Shown: positions 53,401 through 61,250, numbered from the stretch's first letter. The stretch is DNA of 64,000 bases from Streptomyces collinus Tu 365 (GCF_000444875.1 NC_021985.1:7832170-7896169); one strand, 5' to 3'. The notes: generated from the sequence alone by a model not told the origin. Made by a program: numbers and translations.

Positions 53401-53707
53401 GCCCGACCCCGCGGACCTCACCCGCACGGCGGGGCGTCCGCCGGCGAACGCCACCGAGGAAGCGGTCTGCGCCCTCTTCGCCGCGGTCCTCGGCCTCGCC
53501 GGAGCCGGACCCGACGACGACTTCTTCGCGCACGGCGGGCACTCCCTCCTCGCCACCCGGCTGGCCGGGCGGCTGCGCAGCGAACTGGGCGCCCGGCTCA
53601 CCATCCGCGACCTCTTCGAGACCCCCACCCCGGCCGGCATCGCGGCCCGGCTGGCGACAGCACCCGCCCCGGCCCGCCCGGCCCTGCGCCCGCGTGCCCG
53701 TGGCTGA
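50411..53707 (+). CDS. Single-module NRPS (C-A-T), pocket suited to a diamino acid
   Basis: 1098 residues; GTG 50411 with AGGGA upstream. After 40 flexible residues the C domain starts LPLSPLQEGILFHALF, the form usual for DCL domains that accept a D-residue, with HHIVLDG at His 180-181. The A domain has TSGSTGRPKG, and its pocket reads D-I-W-E-V-N-A-D-D-K. The extra acidic residues (Glu at the fourth, two Asp at eighth and ninth positions) resemble diaminobutyrate-type codes and would hold a second amino group. T domain GGHSLL (Ser 1045). With the diaminobutyrate cassette nearby, 2,3-diaminobutyrate is the favoured substrate, and the T-E protein the favoured upstream donor. Confidence 0.9.
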   Translation: MSRTPSAASPEPAAAQPVRSVPSTAPAQASPAVTGAGAAPKVEDVLPLSPLQEGILFHALFDERERDVYVAQLLLDLSGPLDAGRLRAAADAVLARHAALRAGFLRRASGEPAQVVRREAPVPWEERDLSSLDAQGQADAVATLLAEDRSRRFDLTRPPLLRLTLLRTGPLSHRLLLTYHHIVLDGWSWPVLVRELLALHDAGPDGAELPPVTPYASFLGWLGDRDTDAARDAWGRALEGLAGGSRTAPVSGPSALLPHRVETVLTTVLTDRLTAFARAHRITPSTLLQGSWALLLANRLRSDDVVFGAVVSGRPAELAGVADIVGLCINTVPVRVRVDRTEPLAGLFTRLQDEQARLIEHHHLGLTEIQRTAGTGELFDSCVAFQNYPVDAAGLAALSTGDLRVVAVDPHDAAHYPLTLTAIPGDRLRLQIDYRPDAFTAADAQALLDRLVRLLQAVADDPARPAGAVDLLSPAERQRVLVEFNDTGRDEDYAEVTDRVRRQAHLRPNAVAVTDESGRELSYAELVVRADALAGRLRAEGVEDGALVAVLGEPTARTPVALLAVLGAGAAYVPLDPDGPVVRTAGLLTAGAVPWLLTAPEQRARAEEIAAAAAHPVRVLDLDDGAGRPSGQPSRDGGGRDALAYVCFTSGSTGRPKGAMVHRRGMNNHLLAKLDDLRLTAEDGVVMNAPLTFDISVWQMLAPLITGGRVHLVSRDTARDPDALFATVARHGITVMETVPSFVRAALDLWDSGVPQPALPALRWFVVNGEVLPPDLCTRWYDRHPGAAIVNAYGLTECSDDNTHAFIGREVDGLLEQGRLPVGRPLRNNRLYILDPSLAPVPPGVPGELFIAGTGVGPGYLNEPRRSSERYVPDPFAGEPGARMYRTGDLARLRADGQLDFLGRQDHQVKIRGNRIELGEVETALRAVPDVGDAVVTVDRDGAGQQRLVGWFTGEADTDDIRAALTRSLPAYMVPSLLFALPALPLTTNGKIDRRALPDPADLTRTAGRPPANATEEAVCALFAAVLGLAGAGPDDDFFAHGGHSLLATRLAGRLRSELGARLTIRDLFETPTPAGIAARLATAPAPARPALRPRARG

Positions 53708-53744
53708 TCCCCGCCCGGCCCCACCCACCTGGAGGCAGACCCCT

Positions 53745-55313
53745 GTGCACCCCGACGACATCCCGGTTCCCCTGCGCATCGCACGGCAGGCGGCCCGGAC
53801 ACCCGACGCCACGGCCGTGAGCGCCCCCGAGGGCGAGCTGACCTACCGCACGTTCGACCGCAGGGCCCGTGCCGTGGCCGGGGAACTGCGCGCGGCCGGC
53901 GCGGGCCCGGAGGACACCGTGCTCGTCGCAGTGGGCCGGGGCGCCGACTGGGCGGTGGCCGTCCTGGGCATCTGGTACGCCGGTGCCGCGCCGCTGCTCG
54001 TCGATCCGGCGGCCCCGGACGAGCGGCTGCGCGCACTGCTGGCCGCCGCCCGCACCCGGTACGCGGTCGTCACCGGGCACGTGGCCGCGGCCGCGCTGCG
54101 CCGCCGGTGCGGCGAGGAGCTGTTCTGGGCCGGTACCCGGGGCGAGGCCCCGTACGCCGCCGCGGACCCGGCCGCCGTCGCACCGGGCTCGCTGGCCTAC
54201 GTCCTGTTCACCTCCGGCTCGACCGGCAGGCCCAAACCGGTCGCCGTCGGCCACGCCGGCCTGGCCCGGCAGACCGCCGTACTCGCCGAGCGCTACGGCC
54301 TGACCGCGGCGGACCGCGTGCTCCAGTTCGCCGCACCCGCCTTCGACGTGTCGCTGGAGGAGGCACTGCCGACCTGGTGCACGGGCGGAACGGCCGTGTT
54401 CGTCGACGACAACCTGGCCTCGCCCGCCGAACTGGAACCCTTCCTGGCCCGGCGCCAGGTCACCGTCGTCAACCTGCCCACCCCCTACTGGGCCCAGTGG
54501 GCCAAGGACGTCGAACGCCGCCCCCGGCCGCTGCCGCCCGCCCTGCGCCACGTCGTGATCGGCAGCGACGCGGGCCGCACCGCGGACCTCGTCCGCTGGT
54601 ACGCGGCCGGCGGGCCGGACGTGACCAGCGCCTACGGCCTCACCGAGTCGACGATCACGGCCACCTGCCATGCCACGCACCCGGGTCCGTCGGCCGGCAC
54701 CCCCGACGAGGTCATCCCGCTCGGGGTGCCGCTCGACGGCGTACGGGCCTACGTCCTGGACGAGGCGCTGGAGCCCACCGCGGACGACGCGGCGGGCGAG
54801 CTGTACCTCGCCGGGCACTGCCTGGCACGCGGCTACCACGACCGGGCCGCCCTGACCGCCGAGCGGTTCGTCGCCGACCCGTTCGCCGCACCGGGGGAGC
54901 GCATGTACCGCACGGGGGACCGGGTACGGCGGGCGCCCGACGGCACCCTGCGCTTCCTGGGCCGCACCGACGACCAGGTCAAGATCCGCGGGCACCGGGT
55001 GGAGCTCAAGGAGGTCGAGGCGGCCGTCGCCGCCCACCCGGACGTGGTGGACGTCGTCGCCCGCGCCGTGCCGCACCAGGGCGAACCGCAGGTGGTGGTC
55101 TACGTCGCCGCCGTCCCCGGACGGGCCCTGGACGGTGGTGTGTTGCGCCGGGACCTGGCCGCGCGGGTGCCGGGCCACCTCGTCCCGGCCCGGGCGTGCG
55201 TCCTGCCCCGTCTGCCGCGCACCCCGGGTGGCAAGCTCGACGTGCGCGGCCTGCCGGACCCGTTCGCGCCGCGGGCGGCCGCCGCACGACCGCCGCTCGC
55301 CGAACCCGCCTGA
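53745..55313 (+). CDS. Free-standing adenylation domain
   Basis: 522 residues from GTG 53745, which has GGAGG 9 bases upstream; an in-frame GTG at 53694 would overlap the previous gene. All A-domain cores are present: TSGSTGRPKP, YGLTEST, TGDRVRRAPDG and the C-terminal Lys in PGGKLD. Pocket D-V-E-N-V-I-A-I-T-K matches no code I know; Glu at the third position recalls ornithine-type pockets. There is no carrier domain, so it must load one in trans, most likely that of the T-E protein at 44833. Confidence 0.87.
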   Translation: MHPDDIPVPLRIARQAARTPDATAVSAPEGELTYRTFDRRARAVAGELRAAGAGPEDTVLVAVGRGADWAVAVLGIWYAGAAPLLVDPAAPDERLRALLAAARTRYAVVTGHVAAAALRRRCGEELFWAGTRGEAPYAAADPAAVAPGSLAYVLFTSGSTGRPKPVAVGHAGLARQTAVLAERYGLTAADRVLQFAAPAFDVSLEEALPTWCTGGTAVFVDDNLASPAELEPFLARRQVTVVNLPTPYWAQWAKDVERRPRPLPPALRHVVIGSDAGRTADLVRWYAAGGPDVTSAYGLTESTITATCHATHPGPSAGTPDEVIPLGVPLDGVRAYVLDEALEPTADDAAGELYLAGHCLARGYHDRAALTAERFVADPFAAPGERMYRTGDRVRRAPDGTLRFLGRTDDQVKIRGHRVELKEVEAAVAAHPDVVDVVARAVPHQGEPQVVVYVAAVPGRALDGGVLRRDLAARVPGHLVPARACVLPRLPRTPGGKLDVRGLPDPFAPRAAAARPPLAEPA

Positions 55314-55375
55314 ACCACCGACCCGGGCGGGTCCGTCCCGCCGGGCCCGCGCCCACCCACCAGACAAGGAATCCC

Positions 55376-56683
55376 GTGTCCCAGCCCACCACCGCCCCCG
55401 ATCCCGCCGCCGGCGCGGACATCGCCGCCCCGCCGGAGGGTGCCGAACCCTCCGCGCGGCAGCGGCGCGACTTCCGCCGCTTCATGGCCTCGCACGTGTG
55501 CAACGAACTCGGCAGCAGCATCACGTACGTGGCGCTGCCCCTGACGGCCGTGCTCACCCTGCACGCTTCCGCCTGGGAGGCCGGTGTGCTCGCCGCCGCC
55601 GAGAACGCGGCGTTCCTGCTGCTCGGGCTGCCCGCCGGCGCCTGGGTCGACCGGATGCGCCGCCGCGATGTCATGATCGCCGCCGATCTGGCGCGGGCCG
55701 TGCTGCTCACGGTCGTGCCGGTGGCCTGGCTGCTGGACGCCGACTCCATGCCGCTGCTGTACACCGTCGCCCTGCTGCTCGGCTGCGCGCGGCTGTTCGG
55801 CGACGTGGCCGACCAGAGTTATCTGCCCACGCTGGTCGGCCAGTCCCGGCTGATCCAGGGCAACTCCCGTCTGGAGAGCGTCCGGTCGGGTGCGGAGGTG
55901 GCGGGCCCCGGGGTGGCGGGCTTCTTCGTGCAGCTCCTCGGCCCGGCCGGCACCCTGGTCGGGCAGGCCGTCACCTCCCTCACCTCCGTGGCCCTGCTGG
56001 GCCGGATCGAGGCACGGGAGGAACGGCCCGCCCCGCGGCCGTCCGGGCACGGCGGCCTGTGGCAGGAGATCAAGGAGGGGCTGCAGCACGTCCTGCACCA
56101 CCGCGTGCTGCGGGTCATCGCGCTCGGTACGGCCTCGGTCAACCTCTGCCTCAGCGGCGTCTTCGCCCTGGAGACGCTCTTCCTGACCCGCACCGTGGGC
56201 CTGCCGCCCGCGGCGGTCGGCTGGATCCTCACCACGGCCTCGCTCGGCTCGGTCCTCGCCGCGCTCGTCACGCGCCGGCTCTCCATGAGGGTGGGCGCGG
56301 CCCGGCTGACCTGGCTGTCCCTGCTGGTCACCATGCCCTTCGGTCTGCTGCTGCCGCTGGCCGGACCGGGCTGGCGGGTGGGCCTGTTCGTCATGGGCGT
56401 CCTGGTGCAGTCGGCGGGGGTGACCACGTACAACATCTGCCAGGTCGCCTACCGGCAGACCGTCTGCCCGCCGCACCTGCTCGGCCGGATGACCGCCACC
56501 ATGAGGTTCCTGGTGTGGGGAGTGCTGCCCTTGAGCGGCCTGCTGGCCGGTGCCCTCGGCGAACTGGCGGGAGTGCGCACGGCGTTGTGGATCCTGACGG
56601 CCGGACTGGCGGCCACCCCGCTCGTCCTGCTGTGTTCACCCCTGCGGCGGATGCGGGACTTCGACGCTGCCCCGGCTCAGTAG
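55376..56683 (+). CDS. MFS exporter (about 12 TM), likely peptide efflux
   Basis: 435 residues; GTG 55376 with AAGGA upstream. A 33-residue soluble N-terminus, then an MFS fold of the enterobactin/macrolide-exporter type: NELGSSITYVALPL in the first helix, AGAWVDRMRRRDVM as motif A, and VADQSYLPTLV. Follows the NRPS genes in the same direction and is the probable exporter of their product or a resistance gene. Its 3' end shares a hairpin with the convergent LuxR gene. Confidence 0.88.
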   Translation: MSQPTTAPDPAAGADIAAPPEGAEPSARQRRDFRRFMASHVCNELGSSITYVALPLTAVLTLHASAWEAGVLAAAENAAFLLLGLPAGAWVDRMRRRDVMIAADLARAVLLTVVPVAWLLDADSMPLLYTVALLLGCARLFGDVADQSYLPTLVGQSRLIQGNSRLESVRSGAEVAGPGVAGFFVQLLGPAGTLVGQAVTSLTSVALLGRIEAREERPAPRPSGHGGLWQEIKEGLQHVLHHRVLRVIALGTASVNLCLSGVFALETLFLTRTVGLPPAAVGWILTTASLGSVLAALVTRRLSMRVGAARLTWLSLLVTMPFGLLLPLAGPGWRVGLFVMGVLVQSAGVTTYNICQVAYRQTVCPPHLLGRMTATMRFLVWGVLPLSGLLAGALGELAGVRTALWILTAGLAATPLVLLCSPLRRMRDFDAAPAQ

Positions 56684-56690
56684 CCGGGGC
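56669..56690. terminator. Bidirectional hairpin over two convergent stop codons
   Basis: GCCCCGGCT pairs perfectly with AGCCGGGGC (9 bp, 4-base loop). It spans the TAG of the MFS gene (56681-56683) and the stop of the minus-strand LuxR gene (56677-56679). No U-run, as is usual in Streptomyces. Confidence 0.65.
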
Positions 56691-57006
56691 CGTACCCCAA
56701 CTGGAAGGCCAGGTGCGCCAGCTGGATGCGGTTGACCAAGCCGGTCTTGCCGCGCAGCCGGCGCACATAGGTGTCGACCGTGTGCGGGCTGAGTCCCATG
56801 CGCCGGGCGATGATGCGGTACGTGCAGCCCTGCGCGAGGTGGGCCAGGACCTCCTGCTCGCGGGGCGAGAGCGTGAGGGCGGAGGGGTCGGTCGCGGACA
56901 TCGCGGACTCCGGCGAGGTGGGGGAGGGCTTCCGGGGGGTGACGGGAACTGTTACGGCTGAAAACGCTCTCGACAGGGTTTCCTTCGAGGAAAGTCCGGT
57001 GTTCAC
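56677..57006 (-). CDS. Small single-domain LuxR-type regulator
   Basis: 109 residues from GTG 57006, with AGGAG upstream; later in-frame starts are possible because the first 40 residues are not conserved in character. The C-terminal 65 residues are a LuxR/GerE helix-turn-helix: LSPREQEVLAHLAQG, IIARRMGLSPHTVDTYVRRLRGKTG. There is no receiver or sensor domain, as in some orphan pathway regulators. It is divergent from the regulator at 57156, and the 149-base gap between them should hold both promoters. Confidence 0.82.
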   Translation of the reverse strand: MNTGLSSKETLSRAFSAVTVPVTPRKPSPTSPESAMSATDPSALTLSPREQEVLAHLAQGCTYRIIARRMGLSPHTVDTYVRRLRGKTGLVNRIQLAHLAFQLGYGPGY

Positions 57007-57155
57007 TCTGCTCCTTCACGTGTACACGGCGGCGTCATGTGAGCCGACTCGCCGCCGAAGCTGTTCATGAGCAGCCTTTCCGCTTGCTTATGCTGACGCC
57101 AGGGGGAGGGCGCCTCACCAAGGTGCCTGGCAGGAAAGCGACCCGGGGTGAAGGT

Positions 57156-58190
57156 ATGCAAAATGGGGCAAAGGTGTTGTCGGATCTCAGTGACGTAGAT
57201 TTCGACGTCTACAGCTGGGTGCTCCAGCACCGCACGATCGAGGTGGACGCCGTCGCCGGGGGGACCGGGCGCGCCGCGCAGGAGGTCCGGCTCAGCGTGG
57301 AGCGCCTGCTCGGCGCCCAGTTGCTGCACCGCAGCCCGGAGGACGACTCCGTGGCCTTCGCGGTGGCGCCGGACACCGCCGCGTCCCGGCTCGCCGCGCC
57401 GCTGGAGGAGGAGATCCGCACACGCCAGCGGGAGATCAGCGGCATCCGCGAGGAACTCGGGCGCTTCATGCCCCGCTACCTCCAGCGCCGTTCCGTCGGG
57501 GACGCGCTGGAGGTCCTGGAGAACGTCGAGGACGTGCGCGGTGCGCTGAACCATGCCTCGGACCGCTGCCGCCGCGAGGTCCTCACCAGCCAGCCCGGCG
57601 GCGGCAGCCGCGTGCCCGAGGCGATGCAGGAGGCGCTGCGGCGGGACGAGGCCATGCTGCGTCGGGGCATCTCCATACGCAGCCTGTACCACCACACCGC
57701 CCGCTTCAACGGCCCCAGTCAGGCCTATGTCGCCGCCGCCTCCGCGCTCGGCGCGCAGTACCGCACCGCGCACGAACTCTTCGGCCGGCTCATCGCGTTC
57801 GACCGCGAACTCGCCTTCATCCCGGTGCCGGACGGCAGTTGGGGTGCCGTGGTGATCCGGGAGCCCGCCACCGTCGCCTATCTCTGCGACATCTTCGAGC
57901 AGACGTGGGACCGCGCCACGCCCTTCTCCAACGCCGTCGGGCAGGGGCTGGAGGAGGTCGCCCGCGAGATCCACGAGACGATCATCCGGCTCCTCGCGGC
58001 CGGACTGAAGGACGAGGCCATCGCGCGGCGGCTCGGCATGTCCCTGCGCACCGCGCGCCGGCACATCGCCGACATCATGGAGGAACTCGGCGCCGGAAGC
58101 CGCTTCCAGGCGGGCGCCGCCGCGGCGGCACGAGGCCTGCTGGACGACTCCCGGCCCGCGGACCCTGCGGCGCAGGCCACCACGGACTGA
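57156..58190 (+). CDS. Transcriptional regulator, TrmB-like N-terminus with LuxR-type C-terminus
   Basis: 344 residues from ATG 57156; the frame is open upstream, but this start gives the natural N-terminus LSDVDFDVYSWVLQH. N-terminal winged-helix-like segment (SDVDFDVY, AAQEVRLSVERLLGA), a central sensor-like region with FDRELAFIPVPDG and WGAVVIREP, and a C-terminal helix-turn-helix (LKDEAIARRLGMSLRTARRHIADIM). Such regulators commonly accompany actinomycete NRPS clusters as activators. Divergent from the small LuxR gene. Confidence 0.82.
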   Translation: MQNGAKVLSDLSDVDFDVYSWVLQHRTIEVDAVAGGTGRAAQEVRLSVERLLGAQLLHRSPEDDSVAFAVAPDTAASRLAAPLEEEIRTRQREISGIREELGRFMPRYLQRRSVGDALEVLENVEDVRGALNHASDRCRREVLTSQPGGGSRVPEAMQEALRRDEAMLRRGISIRSLYHHTARFNGPSQAYVAAASALGAQYRTAHELFGRLIAFDRELAFIPVPDGSWGAVVIREPATVAYLCDIFEQTWDRATPFSNAVGQGLEEVAREIHETIIRLLAAGLKDEAIARRLGMSLRTARRHIADIMEELGAGSRFQAGAAAAARGLLDDSRPADPAAQATTD

Positions 58191-58302
58191 ACCCGCCGCA
58201 CGGAACCCCGGTCGAGCCGGTCGCCCGGGGCGGTCCGGCGGCCCGGAGCCGGCGAGGCCGGACGCCGCGCGGGGCGCGGACCGTGGATGACCGGCATCCG
58301 TC

Positions 58303-58340
58303 CGCGCCCCGTTGCCCGGCCGGCCGGGCAACGGGGCGCG
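58303..58340 (+). terminator. Long GC hairpin downstream of the regulator; gap 58191-58591
   Basis: CGCGCCCCGTTGCCCGGC and its exact complement face each other almost without loop, giving a stem of about 16 bp some 110 bases past the stop at 58190. The rest of the 401-base gap is GC-rich, with a smaller inverted repeat near 58515-58536, and ends in AGGGG before the next start. No gene is seen in it. Confidence 0.6.
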
Positions 58341-58591
58341 CTCCGGCGTCCGTCGGGACCCGACGTCCCCCGAGACCGCCGCCGGGGCGGTGCGCCTGTG
58401 CCGTGGGCCCGGCGCCCGTGCCGGGCGGCGACGCCGCGTGTGTCACGGGTTTCAGGGAACGTGTTTCCGTGGCTGGTATCCACGGCGTGCAATGGACGAT
58501 GCTTCCCCGACGGGGTCGCGCCGGGCGCGACCCGGCGCGCACGGCGGACGCGGTGCAGCCGTTGAGCCGTGCACGGATTGAGGGGCGCAGG

Positions 58592-59119
58592 ATGAACATG
58601 CCGGTCGACGGGCCAGTGGCGGGGCTTCCGCAGGGTGGTTCCGGGGACCGGTCACCCGGTCTGCCCGACGGCCCGGCCGGGAACCACCTGCGGGAGACGG
58701 CCCTCTTCGTCGCGCTCCACTTCAGCCGTGCCCCCGGCGTTCTGTGGCCGGAACACGATCATCCGCTCCTCGGTGACGGAGGGGACGGCGCGGAGGGCCG
58801 TGCCGTACCCCCGGACGTGGGCCTGCTCGCCGCCCAGGTCGCCGCCGCGACGGGTCTCGCGGCCCGCCCGGCGGCCACCGGCGCCCCGCACGGGCACCTG
58901 CTGGTCCATCAGGTCGCGGGCGCGACCACCTGGACCGTCGCCGGGACCGGTGAGGACGGGCGGGACACCTCGCTCCGCTACCGCCTGCGCGCGGGTGAGG
59001 TGCTCTACGTCCCCGACGGCTGGTCCCGCACCGCCGAGCCCACCCCCGCGGCCCGCTGGACGGTCGTCGTCCTGTGTCCCGACGGGCCGGAGCAGCCAGT
59101 GCGACCCGGAACAGGCTGA
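58592..59119 (+). CDS. JmjC-like cupin protein with degenerate metal site
   Basis: 175 residues; ATG 58592 with AGGGG 6 bases upstream. The middle reads like a JmjC/cupin hydroxylase core: HQVAGATTWTV (cf. QVxGxKxW) and LRAGEVLYVPDGWSR (cf. GDxLYxPxGWxH). However, the usual HxD pair is replaced by PHGHLL, and the distal His by Arg. So it has the fold but probably not a normal Fe(II) site. It may be a hydroxylase of an amino acid that binds metal differently, or a non-catalytic binding protein. It is followed at once by a strong terminator. Confidence 0.55.
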   Translation: MNMPVDGPVAGLPQGGSGDRSPGLPDGPAGNHLRETALFVALHFSRAPGVLWPEHDHPLLGDGGDGAEGRAVPPDVGLLAAQVAAATGLAARPAATGAPHGHLLVHQVAGATTWTVAGTGEDGRDTSLRYRLRAGEVLYVPDGWSRTAEPTPAARWTVVVLCPDGPEQPVRPGTG

Positions 59120-59190
59120 CGGGCAGGGCCCCGGGCCCTGCCCGTCACGCACGGAACGAGGCGTCCCCGAGGGCGCCTCGTTCCGTGCGT
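59117..59190 (+). terminator. Two back-to-back perfect hairpins at the end of the plus-strand cluster
   Basis: First hairpin: 14-bp stem 59117-59130/59134-59147 with a 3-base loop, beginning in the stop codon of the cupin gene. Second: 17-bp perfect stem 59147-59163/59174-59190 (ACGCACGGAACGAGGCG and complement). Together they should end transcription from the left. Confidence 0.82.
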
Positions 59191-59200
59191 TCGCCCCGGC

Positions 59201-59246
59201 GTGCGTGCCGCCCGGCCGGTGAGACACCCGGCCGGTCGGCACGCAC
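59201..59246 (-). terminator. Hairpin terminating the minus-strand transcript
   Basis: GTGCGTGCCGCCCGGCCGG pairs with its complement over 19 bp with one mismatch and an 8-base loop. It lies 10 bases beyond the stop of the minus-strand small protein gene, the right place for its terminator. Confidence 0.7.
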
Positions 59247-59256
59247 GCCGGTCTTC

Positions 59257-59469
59257 TCAGCCGCCCCAGGAGGTGTCCGTCGGGGGCTTCGGGCGCTCCC
59301 CGAGGCCCATCGCCGCACCGGTCGTCACCTTGACGATGGCCACCTGGTGGTCGCCCGCGGTGACGTGGGTCGCGGGCCCGTCGGACAAGGCGGTCACCGC
59401 GCTCCCCAGCAGGGCGGTGGTGAAGGCGGCGGCCACGATGGTCACGGCCGGTGCGAGTCGCTTCGTCAT
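59257..59469 (-). CDS. Small exported or membrane-anchored protein, unknown
   Basis: 70 residues; ATG with GGGGGA upstream. Basic start MTKR followed by a hydrophobic stretch (about residues 7-28) that can be a signal peptide or a single membrane helix. The remaining 40 residues contain HQVAIVKVTTGAAMGLG and a Pro-rich end. No family recognised. It stands alone between terminators and the exporter gene. Confidence 0.55.
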   Translation of the reverse strand: MTKRLAPAVTIVAAAFTTALLGSAVTALSDGPATHVTAGDHQVAIVKVTTGAAMGLGERPKPPTDTSWGG

Positions 59470-59604
59470 GCTGTTCCCCCAGCAGGTCGGTGGGCCGGCC
59501 CGGTTGGTCTGCCCGGGCCGTGCAGTCGTTGTCGTGCAGGACCAACCCTGCCGCCCCGACCGCCCCGCAGCGGTCCGGTCCGCCGCTCATCAAGCTGCCT
59601 GGCC

Positions 59605-60915
59605 CTAAAGTGAGGGGTGGCAAACCTCCCTGTTCCGGGCATTGCGGTCGTCGCTCGGCGTCTCGGGGGAGGACACCATGTCCAACTCCCGCCACACGGG
59701 AAACACCAGAGGCGTCACCGTCACCCCGAGGTACACCACACCGACCGTCACCAGGGCGGCCGTCACTCCCCAGGCGTCCAGCACCGGGCCGGCCCCCAGC
59801 ATGCCGAGCGGGGTGGCCGCCAGGGCGCAGGCCGTGAGCATGCCGAAGACACGCCCGCGCACCTGCTCCGGCACCCGCTCGTAGGCGACGGACATCATGA
59901 GCGGACCGAGCACCCCTGACCCCAGCCCCGTCAGCGCGAGCAGCGAGAGCAGCGCCCAGGGCGGCGGTCCGGCGGCGAGCGTCCCGCAGCGCACCGCGCC
60001 GACCAGGAGGAACGCGCCGACGAACAGGGACCGGCGCGGCAGGCGGCGTCCGAGCCGGCCGTACAGGGCCGCTCCCAGCAGGGCACCCGCCCCGATCGCG
60101 GTGACCATGGCCCCGAACAACGCGCTGCTGTGCAGCACCCGGGAGCCGTACGCCGGGTAGAGCACCCCGTTGAGGGCGCCGTCCAGCGCGTTCGTCACCA
60201 GCAGCACGGCGGCCACCGCCCGCACCGGGCGATCGCCGCCCAGGTACGCCCAACCCGCCCGCAGGTCCGCGAGATAGGACGCGGCAGCCCCTCCCGGGGC
60301 CGTCCGGCCGGCCTGACGCGGCCGGGACGGCACCAGCGTCACCACCAGCGCACCGCACAGCAGGGCCGCGCCCACGTCGGTGCACAGCGTGCGCACCGGG
60401 CCCACGGCGGAGATGAGCAGGCCGGCCAGCGGCGCGCCGGCCATCAGGCCGGTCCGCCGGGCGGCCTCGACCGCGCCGGTGCCCGCCTCCACCGTGACCG
60501 AGGCCCTCTCCAGGACGTCGGGCAGCAGCAGTTGTCGTGCGGTCTCCGCCGGGCCGCGGGCCGCCCCCACGGCGAAGGCCAGCACGGCGAGCACCGGCAG
60601 GGCCAGCACGTCCAGGGAGTGCAGCAGCGGGATCAGGGCGAGCGCCGACGCGGTGAGCAGGTCGGCGCCCGCGCTCACGGCCCGGGCCGGCAGCCGGTCG
60701 GCCACCGGGCCGGCCAGCACCGCCGAGCACAGCAGGCCCGCGGTTTCGGCCGCCGCGACCAGCCCGGTCCAGGTGCCGCTGCCGGTGGCGTGCAGCACGA
60801 ACCAGGGGACGGCCACCAGGGTTGCCGCCATTCCCAGCGCCGACACGGCGGCGACGCTCACGAGGGCCGTCAGCGGTGCTGTGCGCCGGGAAGGCGGTGA
60901 AATTCGTCGGTTCAT
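59605..60915 (-). CDS. MFS exporter (about 12 TM)
   Basis: 436 residues from ATG 60915, with GAGGAA about 10 bases upstream. MFS of the same general type as the gene at 55376: WFVLHATGSGTWTGLV in the first helices, LAGPVADRLPARAV as a reduced motif A, and GAARGPAETARQLLLPDV. Downstream of an MbtH and an NRPS gene on the same strand, but a 15-bp hairpin lies in between. Confidence 0.87.
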   Translation of the reverse strand: MNRRISPPSRRTAPLTALVSVAAVSALGMAATLVAVPWFVLHATGSGTWTGLVAAAETAGLLCSAVLAGPVADRLPARAVSAGADLLTASALALIPLLHSLDVLALPVLAVLAFAVGAARGPAETARQLLLPDVLERASVTVEAGTGAVEAARRTGLMAGAPLAGLLISAVGPVRTLCTDVGAALLCGALVVTLVPSRPRQAGRTAPGGAAASYLADLRAGWAYLGGDRPVRAVAAVLLVTNALDGALNGVLYPAYGSRVLHSSALFGAMVTAIGAGALLGAALYGRLGRRLPRRSLFVGAFLLVGAVRCGTLAAGPPPWALLSLLALTGLGSGVLGPLMMSVAYERVPEQVRGRVFGMLTACALAATPLGMLGAGPVLDAWGVTAALVTVGVVYLGVTVTPLVFPVWRELDMVSSPETPSDDRNARNREVCHPSL

Positions 60916-60943
60916 CGTGGTCCATTCCTCGCGGCAGACGCAC

Positions 60944-60981
60944 GCCGCCCGGCGCTCCGATCCGAGGGAGCGCCGGGCGGC
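60944..60981 (-). terminator. Hairpin between MbtH and the exporter gene
   Basis: GCCGCCCGGCGCTCC and its exact complement (15 bp, 8-base loop) fill most of the 86-base gap. It could end the NRPS-MbtH transcript or reduce read-through into the exporter gene. Confidence 0.65.
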
Positions 60982-61001
60982 ACGGTGCCGTCGGTCGTCG
61001 G

Positions 61002-61202
61002 TCAGCCGGCCATGCTCAGCCGCAGGCTGAGCGGGCGCATGTCGGTCCACACCCGCTCGATGTGGGCCAGGCACTCCGCACGGGAGCCGCGCACGCCCTG
61101 CGGGTGCCAGCCGGCCGGGACGGGCCGGTCCGCCTCCCACAGGGAGTACTGCTCCTCGTCGTTGGCCACGACCAGGTACTGACGGGTCGTCTCGTCGCTC
61201 AT
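61002..61202 (-). CDS. mbtH: MbtH-like protein (second copy)
   Basis: 66 residues; GAGGAGA upstream. Signature NDEEQYSLWE and VWTDMRPLSLR; it has Glu where the first copy (44616) has Pro after SLW. Lies 48 bases downstream of the minus-strand NRPS, which it presumably serves. Confidence 0.95.
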   Translation of the reverse strand: MSDETTRQYLVVANDEEQYSLWEADRPVPAGWHPQGVRGSRAECLAHIERVWTDMRPLSLRLSMAG

Positions 61203-61250
61203 GGTGTCTCTCCTCGTCCGTCGGTTCGGTTCATCGGTCGGTGTCGGGCT

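Noticed and set aside
58191..59256. CRISPR-like or regulatory RNA array in the hairpin-rich region
   Set aside because: The repeats are unrelated inverted repeats, each placed as a terminator; no regular direct repeats with spacers.
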